Shown piece by piece: positions 34,801 to 46,800 of a stretch of 64,000 bases of DNA. Under the pieces are notes generated by a model. That model was not told the DNA's origin. It was given only the letters and a program-made list of their open reading frames with translations, and did not search any database. A program made the translations under genes and the position numbers. Numbering within the stretch: position 1 is the stretch's first letter; each line of letters begins with the position of its first letter. The DNA comes from Sabellastarte sp. h YS-2021 (lineage: Eukaryota; Annelida; Polychaeta; Sabellida; Sabellidae): the NCBI GenBank assembly GCA_964017235.1, contig OZ024927.1, positions 27,671,160-27,735,159 on the forward strand, written 5' to 3'.

Positions 34801-37800
34801 TGGCCGCAGCATTCGGTTTGCATAGATATTACGCACCTCAATTTCCTTCTCTCTGTCCTGGAGAGACAGAAACTTTATTTACTCTTAAACTGTAAAATAG
34901 ATCTGTATATTCATACCACATTTATACGCAACAATACCTTTATGCTGGGTGAAAATTTTTCTCAATCTCATTGCCTTGGGGATAGCAGTTAATTAATGAT
35001 CAGCAGTATAAATAAAGCATGGTGTGACATCTTTTCTTTTAAATTTTGTGGTGAAGCTGCAAAATATTTTTCTCAGTGAAAAATTTAGGCAATATTGGTC
35101 AATTTCTTAGGAAGTACAAAGTTGTTCGTGCCGAGAAGAAATTCTCTTTAGTGTCCCTGAGTTTAATTTTAGCCTAAAGTGGTAAAAATATATCCAAGTT
35201 TCTATATAAATTTCAACAGCTTAATGTATTTCAAAGATCTGCGAGCTAAATATTGGCATGCTATGAATGAGTCGAGTAATTTTACCATACCAGTAAGATC
35301 CTCCCTGTTGGATAATTACAGGAAACCGTCAAGTATATTTAAAAATTAAATTAACAGAATTATATATATATATATTGGGGGCAAACCCCTAATCCACGGA
35401 GATAGTATGCATGTGTATTTTAATTAAAATAAAAGTATCAAACATATCCAGTGTGCTCTGCCTGCACCTGCAGTTTGTCATACTATACTTTAATTCCTTA
35501 TAATTCTGTGCGCTGTTTCTGAGTCTGTTATGAAACTGTTTGTATAAGGACAGACTGTATACTTACCCTGAGTTGTATTTGAAGTTTATCATACTTCTCC
35601 TGTAGTTCTGTCAGCTGTTTCTGGGTGTCTTTGTGACGCGCTCGCTCTATCCCCATTTCATGCTTGTGATTTTTCGCAAGGTTGTCCGTGTGTCTCTCCA
35701 AGTCCTTGAATTATATTTCATTTGAAAAATGTGGGTTTTACATTGATTTCAACATATTGTATGTTAAGCGGACCAAAACAGGTCACTGAGGGGGTGTAGG
35801 CAAAAAAAAAACTAATACTAGTTGGATTTGTACTGTTGGTATTTATATTATTCTTCATATAATTTGAATTCCAAAATTAATATAAAATATACAACATATT
35901 ACATATAGCAGTCATTGCTGTGAAACAATTATGGATGCAATGATTATAAAGTGAACTTACCTTAATTGTGACTGTTTATTTGACACCTTGTTGCATCTAC
36001 CACCAAACTTTTGGTGTTTTTGTAGAATTAATGGGCTACACAAAAACTAACATCGTGAATTTTGATTTCAACTTTACCTGTTCTATGCCCCCAAATGTTT
36101 TTGTATACTCATCTGGACCCTCCTACACCTTTCACAGACAAAATCACCTTGACTGGTCTCAAAGCTCGCAAATTAAAGAATATCCTATAACGCCAAGTAC
36201 ACTCAGGGGAAATCCCCCTGTGCATAATTTCACATTCCTGTACTCTGACCTCCATTTCTTTCCACCCACCCGCACTCTCCTGTCCTTTTCGTCCAATAGT
36301 CCCTCTGCTTTGGTCAGTTTTCTGGCCAGCTCGTCCCGTTCCTGTAGCTCCTTGTCCTCAGCCAATGTCTTCATCTTCTTCAGCAGCCGCTTTGTGCGCT
36401 CCAACTCATCCTCCGTCTCATGCAGACGCTTCTCCAGCTTCTGGTTCCTCTCTGAATGGACAGAAAATAAATATTCAATACATTATAAACTACACTATAT
36501 CTACTGATATAGTGGCTTGGATGACCACTTAAAATGGCAGTCATCTGTCATTGGTTCTCATCCCTACTGGCAGGCTGAAGATTCTTGAGGACATTAAAAA
36601 ATGGTCATCCCAAGACTCTGTCTTGCAGTAAGAGGAATTTACTTGTACAGTTGGGACTGGTCACACAGCAGTTTAGATCCTGTAGTTAAGGACATATTGT
36701 GTCAGTACAATGCACTAGTGTTACTAGCTAGCTAGTGGTGCTATCGTTTGCATAGACAAAAAGCAGTTTCCGGGTCGTGAAAATGAAACAATATTTGGTA
36801 TTTCATTTGGTTTAGTATTCGCCCTGGTGAAAAATGTAGATGTTCTTACATGAGACATAACTCTAGAATAGGAAATTGTAAAGCTAAAATATGCTATATT
36901 CAACCATTATGAAAGTATTTTTTATTAAACATTTAATATTACTAACATTTTTATATTGTCAAGCAATGTGAGCCGTTCATCAAGGCTAAACGGAGAGATT
37001 TACAGATACCGGTTCTCATCATTTTATAACAGTTGTCCCTATTTTAATACCAACCAAAACAAAATGTGGTATACTGGTATTACATTAATAACACTGCTAC
37101 TAGCATTATTCCCTCCTTATTTCTCTCAAATAAAGAATATAAATTTTGATTTGTTGTTATAATTTTGCCCAGTGATATGAGATGCATTTGCTCCATTAAT
37201 ACAATATATTTCAGAAAAAATAAACATGTCTAATCCCATCTGAAATTTATTATGTGTAAGCTCTGTTGTAGCAGATTCCATGGACTATGAAACAAAATCA
37301 ATTGGCTCCAAAATAATGACCTGAATCATTTACCATATCTTACCTTTATTTTTGCGTATGGTCTCCTTTAGAACGCGTACTTCAGATGCGTGTTTCTGCA
37401 TTGTGTTTGCCATATCATTTTCTTCACTTTCAAACTTCACCAAGGCTTTCTCTCGCAGATGCTGTTGCCGCTGTAGTGTCCTGTTCTCAGCTGTTTTGTC
37501 ATTCAGCTGTTGCTGAAGATCTTCAATCTCGTTTCTCAGTTCATTGATTTTAATTCTCCTTGCAGACAGCATGCGTTTTGTGACATAGTCCATCTTAGGT
37601 GAGGCAGTGCCTCCCTTATGGTTTCTTCCAGGCATCCCTTTTTTGTTTGCTGGCTTCTTGGACTTGGGTTGGCTTCTGTACACTGCAAGTATATAGAATA
37701 CAGTACAACCTCGATTTTCCAACACTCTCTATCATGTGAGACAACAGATTTCTTTCACTGATCCAGACTCTACAGAATGGATGATCTATGAGTCAATATT

Positions 37801-40800
37801 CTATTCACATGTAATCGGACTGTCATAGACTTGTATAATATCTCTATACTTCTGAAGGTTATCATTCCCAACCTTGCAAATGAGCTGCTTACTGGTATCT
37901 ACTGTTTTATACAGAACTATCTCCTCTGTACTACTGAAACTCTATTATCCATTTAGGTAATGTTTCATTGTGAAGTTATCACAATCTATTCTATGCATTA
38001 ATCTCTTTATCAAAATTTATAGACATTTTTGAATAGCAACTGAAAACAGCAAAACTGCTTGACAACAAGTACCATATAGGGAAAAAGAAGTCAATAAATC
38101 ATAGATTATTTTGGACAACAGTTGATGATTTGGATGTAGATAACTGTCTACATAACAACCAATATACCTGCCATGCTTGAAGCAGTTATGTTATTATTTG
38201 CACACACAATATGACATCAATAGAAATTGACAGCAGTAAATGTTGCAAAGGAAATGCACTAAGTAGGGATCAATTCCAGACCTCTTGTTGCCACTCTCAT
38301 AACCCTACTTACTCAATGCTAAAACTCCAATCCTATGAAAAGTCATGCCTTTTAATTTTAAGTAAATTAATTACTTTTTAACATTTGTAGCAAAATTTTT
38401 GGGTTGAAAAATTTGCTGAATTACAAATTAATGGGTAATACCTTTTTGATAGGAAAACAGTTTCATTATTTATCCCTGTATCTGAAAATAGCTACGATAT
38501 CTTTCCTTACCTGAAAGAAAGTCTAAAATTTGCAACACTAAAAATACTATCATGGTATTTCAGAGAAAAACCTACTGTTAGAAATGGAGGAAAACAAACA
38601 ATCATCACTATTCGGGACTCTTAACACCCATTACATCACATTAAGGATTACATAGAACTAAAAAGATTGTTTAATGGCATTGCTTACAGTTATAATAATA
38701 GTAACATTTATAAAGCACTAAATTTATGACAAAGATCCCACAGAGAGCTAATGTCCAAGAAATAAAACTCCATATTCCAGAAACAGGTCACAAGCAAAAT
38801 AGCACCAGAGTAAGGAAGTCACAAGGCTGCGACGGGGATAGGCTTGTCTTTTGATGATTTCTGAAGCCAGATACTGTGTCGTGTGATGTAAAGATCTTGG
38901 GGGGGGGGGGGGGGTTATTGCATTCAACAAGTTCCACTGCAGGGTTTATATAATAATTTACAATGAATGAAATATAGAAGAAACTGGGATTGTAAACGCC
39001 AAAAGGAGGATTGTGTGATCAGTATCAGAGATGGTAACACATACTAGTACTTGCCATGTCTACAGGATTGATGTATACCAGATGTATGCAACACGATAGC
39101 TGTGATACTGATCCTGGACATAACAAAATAGTGCTGGGTTTTTTGTCCTTCCACTTTGTCAAGTTTGAAATCGATTAGCAGAAACATCTTCAAGCTACAA
39201 TCTGCAAACAGAATTTCAAGATGGTGGCCATCTTGTTTTCCAAATGGCACCAACTTTGAAAGCAACCTAGCCTATTTGGTGCCCTACCACCCTGTTAAGT
39301 TTCAAATCGATCAGCTGAAGCATCTTTTAGATGAAGTCCGGAAACAGAATTTCAAGATGGCAGCCATGGCGGCCATCTTATCTTTCTAAGTGGCACCAAT
39401 TATGAAAGTAACCAAGCCCTGGTGGTGTTTTATCACCCTGTTAAGTTTCAAATTGATCAGACACAGCTTCTTAGAGTTACAGTCCGGAAACAGAATTTCA
39501 AGATGATGGCCATGGTGGTCATCTTGTTTTTCGATGTGGCACCAATTTCAAAAGCAACCTTGTCTAGGTGGTGCCCTACCACCCTGTTAACTTTCAAATC
39601 GATTGGCAGAAGGATTTTTGAGTACAGAAACGGAATTTCAAGATGGCAGTTATCTTGTTCTTCTGAATGGCACCAGTTTCGAAAGCAACCTTAGCAAGGT
39701 GGTGCCCTACCACCCTGTTAAGTTTCAAATCGATCAGCAGAAGCATGTCCGGAAACCAAAATGTTGATAGAAAGATAGACGGACAGTTGGATGGATGGAC
39801 AGAAGTCGGACACATCAATCTAATAGGTGGGTTGGTTACACACAACCCGCCAAAAAATGCATTAGTATAACCAGTAGCCCATACTTAAATAAAATTTAAT
39901 AAAGTTCAAATTCATATACAGAGAGTAGACTTCAAACCAATCTTACACAGTTGTCTTAAAATGAGAAATCTAACTGCTACAATGTGGCACACAGGCTGTG
40001 AAAACGTTGAATTTGTACACACATTAATTCTGTACAAACAGGATATCTATAAATTATAAGAATATACTGTATTTTGTTCTCCCATACAAAGTACTGAAAC
40101 CTGTGTAACTGATTTACAGTGAACAATAAAAGTTTGCGATTTTGCTTTATATCACACATGCAGCAACATATAAAACTTTACTGTAAACAAGACAAAAAAA
40201 ATAATTAAGTAGTATACACACAACAGAAACAGCGCTGAAACAATACCAAACAGGGCTTATCAACCTTGGATATAACTTAAGTTCAACTAGAAGAAGGTTT
40301 TTGCTAACAAAAACGAGTGGCCCAGATGGAGATGTGGGGTTAATAAAGCTGTAGTAGTTGCAGTATTAGACTGTAAGCAGAATGTAAGCTTTACTGTGTT
40401 TTGTATCTGATAGAAAAGCAGATTATTTAAAAATAGCATCAAAGATGCCTGTACCCCACAGCCTGGGGAAATAGTTTTCAACACCATGAGATATAGAAGT
40501 AGTGAAACAGTACAAAGATCGGGATATTTTCAGAGCAGTGTCAGTTATATTAAGGTCAAAATGATGTTTAAGAAGAGAAAATAACATCTAAGAGAAGGAA
40601 AATGTATGTAAAGATAAAGTATCAAAACAAGACAATTCAACAGCAAGATGACAGCATTAATCAGTACACTATAAATTATGAAGCACACCTACAACCCCTA
40701 ACCAATGCCCCTGCCAACTATCAACTTCCTACACTTTACGGTTTTAGAGATATTGTCTGGACAAAATTTTAAAGGTCAAGGTCACTACGGCAAGGTCAAA

Positions 40801-43800
40801 GGTCAAATCAAGGTCACACCATGACATTGCACACCTACAACCAATGTTCCTGCCAAGTGTCAACTTCCTACACCTTACGCTTTCCGAGATATAGCCCAAA
40901 CAAGATTTTATAGGTCAAGGTCACTACGACAAGGTCAAATCAAGGTCACACCATGACGTTGCACAGCTACACCCCCTAACCAATGTCCCTACCAAGTATC
41001 AACTTCCTACACCTTACAGTTTCCGAGATATAGCCCGGACAAGATTTTATAGGTCAAGGTCACTATGGTAAGGTCAAAGGTCAAATCAAGGTTGCACCAT
41101 GACGTTGCACACCTACACTCCATAACTAATGTCCCTACCAAGTATCAACTTCCTACACCTTAAGGTTTCCGAGATATAGCCCAGACAAGATTTTCAAACT
41201 CAAGGTCACTGCGGCTAGGTCAAAGGTCAAATCAAGGTCAGACCATGACGTTGCACACCTACACACCCTAACCAATGTCCCTACCAAGTATCAACTTCCT
41301 ACCCCGTTACGGCTTCTGAGATACAGCCAGGACAAACTTTTTCCCGCCGCCCGCCCGCCCATGCAGACACCATGGGTGAAAACAATACCCAGACAGCCCT
41401 TAAGGGCTGTGGGGTAAAAATGGAAAAAGAAAGGAGCCAGAGGATTTTATTCCAATTTTATGACTTTAAGCAGGCCATAGGTCTTAAGGTCACCATAAAG
41501 TCAGGATATTCCTTTGGAAAATCTTAATATATGTGCCAAGTTTGGTTGAAAAAAGTGAAAAACTAAGTGAACTGGAGGTCTAAAACCCCTTTTTTGAGAT
41601 TAAGGTGACCTTAAGATTGCAGATACAGGATAAAACTTTGGCATGTGAAAGATTATCAAAAAGTAGCTGAATAAGCTATTCCAACAAAACGTCAAAATCC
41701 TGACCGTTTTTGAGATACAGAACCCATTTTTTAAAAAATTACGAAAATAAAACGCCTCCCATTCAGGCATCTATGGTCCAATTGATGAGAAAATCCTTTC
41801 CAACCTTCGAAATTTGGTTTAGAATGTACCTGATAAATTTTATAGCACAGGTGTGTGTGTTTTTTTCCGAAACGCGATGACGGGTTTTTTTTTGAAAAAT
41901 GCTTAAGGTTACCTTAAGTAAAGCTTAAGATCTCCGCAATGTATCCCCCAAAATTTTTCCCGCCCCTATAATTTTAAAGAAAGATAAGAAGGAAAGAAAA
42001 ATTTGAAAGCCCAAGAAGTTATTCAAGGGAGACCATAATCCTGCAGCGGCGGCGGTGATCAGTCGAACTTACGTGTAAACAAATAAGCGTTCCTGATGGG
42101 CCGCTTAATTACTTAACCAGTATAAGTAGTTACCAAAGAACTGCATTGGATCAGCAAATATCTGTGTTGAATATAACTCTGCCAGGTAGATATTAAGAAC
42201 AAATTAATTCTCAGTAGAAACTGATACAACATTTAGGCTGTTAAACAGATATACTAATACAGACTAATAAGATTTCCAGCAAAACTTCATTATATGGAAA
42301 ATAAAATTGACATTTTGAATAAACTTGAGAGTATGTTAAACAATTAAAATATCATGAAAAAAATAAGAAAAGGAAAACACCAATGACTTCAATTTCAAAA
42401 ATAAACGAGCACAGAGAGAGCATGATATAACTCTACCAAGGCATGTATGAGTTCTTAAAAATGGCTCAATAACAAGTAAATGGGAATATCTGGATTTCTG
42501 ATATTTTTATGTATGCAGGTGGTGATCCGGATCACTCTCAAAATTAAATGGGATCTAAATTGAACCAAGTCCTATCAAAGTTTTTTATGAAGTTCAGATG
42601 AGTAGTATCTGAATAATCCTGCTAACGGAAAAACAATCGGTCCTGAATTTTACACATCCTTGGGGTAAGTAACAAGCAATCAGTTGTAGCCTATGAGCCA
42701 GAGGGTGACTACCACTGTGAGTAGTAGTCATATGTCAAGTGCCGATTCAGATTGATGATATGATCAAGAAAGCAAGTAAGATTATCGAGGTAGTTTTTAT
42801 GAAATGACCAACAACTGGTCAAGATAGGGAGCCGTGAGAATACTTTAAATATAAACTTTTATAATATTCTTATTTAAATTATACTAAATTCTGGTGCATG
42901 TGCATCATAATTTTCTAGCAAAATTATTGTTATTCTGTAGATTGACTGGAGCCACCTCAGTAATAATAGGTGGATACATTCCATAAAGAGTCCGCACTAA
43001 TACAATCTATAAAGTCATCACACTCAGATTTGGTTTACTGCACAGTTTAGTCTTTGTAAGTTGAACTTCCGGGGAACAGAAAAATATTTCTTCTTAATCA
43101 GGAGTTCTGGATAACAGGAAGTTTCACTGAAAAACCTCTCCTGAGTGAGGAACCTGGTTATTACTTAAAAGGAATGCTATTTGACAAGAGTATTATTACC
43201 AGTGAGAAGTGACTTTGTTCATGAAAAATATTTTATTAATGCAATTATGCAAAATCCAGAACAGGTTATATCAAGCCTAAACTCATAAAAAGGAATTTAC
43301 ATGTATATATCTGTTATATCTGTTCATATCTCTAATAGAAAGTGCCTTCCCTTCTTGAAAGAAATCTTTATAATCCTTATAACTTAATAAATCATGAAAA
43401 TATTTTGAACTTTTGCCATGCTAAAACTTAGCCTAAAAGTTACTGATTTCTTGTATTACTGAAATTTAGAAACATGCAGTTATATAATAGTCTAAATACT
43501 AAATAATTAAGAAATGAAAGTTACAGAAAAAGTAACAGTTGAAATTCCTAATTTTAGCCTGACCCATTTTCGGCCCATTATGTTTATTTTGGCAATTAAA
43601 GTGAGTTAAAATGTTTGTTATTCAACAAATCACAATAAATAGATCCAACCTGATAAAGTGGCTGGCCTTTCTCAAGGAAAGTATGAATCCCTCCCCCCCA
43701 AAAAAAAAACAAAAAACAAAAAAGGCTTTCTTGAATTTGCTTCACAGGCCAAAGATATGATAAACCCCAATATATGACAGGCCTGGGACGAATATTTTCA

Positions 43801-46800
43801 AAAGTATTCGAATACGAATACTTTTCATTTCCATGAATACGAATATGAATACGAATACATCAATTTCAAAAGTATTCGAATACGAATACTTTTTGAAAAG
43901 TATTCGAATACATTTACGAATACATTTATGATTACATTTTAACTAAACCCCAATTCATACAATCATTTTTAATAAATCTTAATAATTTTACCTTTCTGAA
44001 TAAAATATACAAACATGAAAGCACAATTCAGTAAATGATGGATCAGATTCACATCATATTTGACAAGAATTAATTTTTGCTCCAAGATCTGAATATTCAA
44101 TCTAATAAACATGAGCTACTAAAAAGATGTTTTTTTTGTTTTTTTTTTTTTTTAAAAAAAGGACATCATAGTGCCCTAAACATCTTGTATTTAACTGAGA
44201 TAGCCATTGTTTTGGAAATCTTTATGATGGGATTACTACTACTACAAGACTGTCACAATAGGTGTCACATAAGTTTGCCTAAGAATTACCCATATATGAC
44301 AAATGACACTGGTATTGAAACACATACAAGTTAATCCCCTATTGTAGCAAAGGCAAACACAGTTGGTCATTTTAAGGTAGGTAGCTTGGTGTTTATAATT
44401 TCATGAATTTTATAATAACACTACATTATGAAAACCAGTGTGGATTAAAACACACATGATGTCATTTATCAATATAAAAGTTAAACACAAACTAATTGCA
44501 TGACACTGTCATTATTATGTTATATAGTATTTACTGACTAAAAGTATTTATTAAATGTCTTGTTAGTTTTCTTAGGCACATAATGATAGACAGCCAAATT
44601 TCATATTTATATCTAAAACTTGTCAGTACAGGCTGAAAAAAATTTTAAAAAGTGAAAAATATTAAATGTATTCATAAAAGTATTCATGAATACGAATACT
44701 TTTGAAATGTATTCGAATACGAATACGAATACTTTGCATTTTTCACAAAAGTATTCGAATACGAATATGAATACTTTAAAAAATGTATTCGAATACTTGT
44801 GAATACGAATACATTTTGCCCAGGCTTGATATATGAATGATTTATTTTGCTTGTTGTTGCCACAAACTTAGCTGAAACCAAGCCTTCTAAATAAACACAT
44901 TTTCACATGTTACAACAAAATTTCGAAGACAGAGAAAAGATAACATTAAAGTAAACACATTAAAATAAAACAAAAAACAACAGTATTAGTTCAGGAGTTT
45001 ACTTTTTTCTCAGTATTATATAATTACTGGCCTCATTGTTTCACATGTGGTAAGTTTTATCAATTCAGTCTCTTTTATTTCCTAATATCAATGGAATGAC
45101 AAAATACAAGGACCACATGTTTGAAAACTGATATCACTGTTACAAAATTAGCTGTAACAGTATTGTATTTATCATAAAGTAATTGTGATATCATCAATGA
45201 ACAAACTATGTGAACAAGCTTGGTAAAATATTTGTAAACTGTCTACAAAGTATAAAGTGACAAAAGAACTTTTGCCATAGGGCCATTTTCTTTGATGTTT
45301 AGAAATATTCCATGAATTTAGCTAATATATCTGAGGAAGATATAATCTACAAAAATAGCATCAGAGATGCCCGTACCCCACAGCCTTGGGAAATATTTTC
45401 AACACCATGAGATATAGAAGCACTGTACCAGTACAAACTTCAGGATACTTTCAGAGCACTGTCAGTTATATAAAGGTCCAAACAATGTTTAAATGGAGAA
45501 ATAATGTTTAAAAGAAAGATAATGCGTATAAAGATGAAGTATTAAAACAAGATAATTCAATGACAAGATGACAGCATTATTCAGTAAACTAAAATTCAAC
45601 ACTCTTTATATACATCTGCATTTCCGAATTATGGTTTAGATGGTTTGAATATTACCATGCATACAGAAGTGGTAATACATTTAATGAATGCTTATGTGTG
45701 GTGTTGGAGTAAAATCTGCGGCTCACTTGATGAAATTCTATCTCTTACAATGGGAAGTTATGAAAGTAAAATTCTTAATAAATTCTAATATGACTTTTGC
45801 TTAATCTGCATCAAAAGACAGACCCAAAGGTGCAACAAGATTTTAAAGGTCAAGGTCACTACGGCAAGGTAAAAGGTCAAATTAAGGTCACACCATGATA
45901 ATACACACCTATAGCCAATAACCAATGTCCCTACCAAGTATCAACTTCCTACACCTTACGGTTTCCGAGATACAGCCCAGACGATTTTATAGGTCAAGGT
46001 CACTATGGCAAGGTCAAAGGTCAAATCAAGGTCAGACCATGACGCTGCACACCTACACCCCCTAACCAATATCCCTACCAAGTGTCAACTTCCTACACCT
46101 TACGGTTTCTGAGATATAGCCTGGACAAGATTTTATAGGTCAAGGCCACTACGGCAAGGTCAAAGGTCAAATCAAGGTCAGACTATGACGTTGCACAACT
46201 ACACCCCCTAACCAATGTCCCTACCAAGTATCAACTTCCTACACCTTACAGTTTCCGAGATATAGCCCAGACAAGATTTTCAAACTCAAGGTCACTACGG
46301 CAAGGTCAAAGGTCAAATCAAGGTCAGACCATGACGTTGCACAGCTACACCCCCTAACCAATGTCCCTACCAAGTATCAACTTCCTACACCTTACGGTTT
46401 CTGAGATACAGCCCGGACAAACTATTTCCCGCCGCCCGCCCACACGCCCGCCCGCCCGGACGCCCGCCCGCCCAGCCATCCGGACACCATGGGTGAAAAC
46501 AATACCCCAACAGCCCTTAAGGGCTGTGGGGTAAAAAGGCAATAATGGACAACATTTTATCTAATCAGTCCCTTACCAGGAGATCCTGTCTGTTGAGTGT
46601 ATTCTGTTACATTAAAAAGGCAGATATAACAATATGAATAATGAATACCACTTGTGAATAAATTACCACTTGTGTACTGACAAACCTCACTGAAGTTTTA
46701 AGCTGCAGCTACTGACTGATCAACACTTTATTATATTGGTTAGTGGTAATTAATACCCAATTAATAAAAAAATGTCTCTATTATATAATAGCAAAACTTC

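Noticed and set aside
36159-36507. 179-codon + strand frame around 35968-36507
   Set aside because: It is antisense to LCA5 exon 3, which has conserved sequence and splice sites on the - strand.
38899-38915. G-run as a regulatory G-quadruplex
   Set aside because: A single homopolymer in intronic DNA; more likely a simple repeat, with similar runs at 4205 and 30977.
11750-46330. CRISPR-like array from regularly spaced repeats
   Set aside because: Monomers are contiguous ~145-bp tandem units without unique spacers, in animal DNA.
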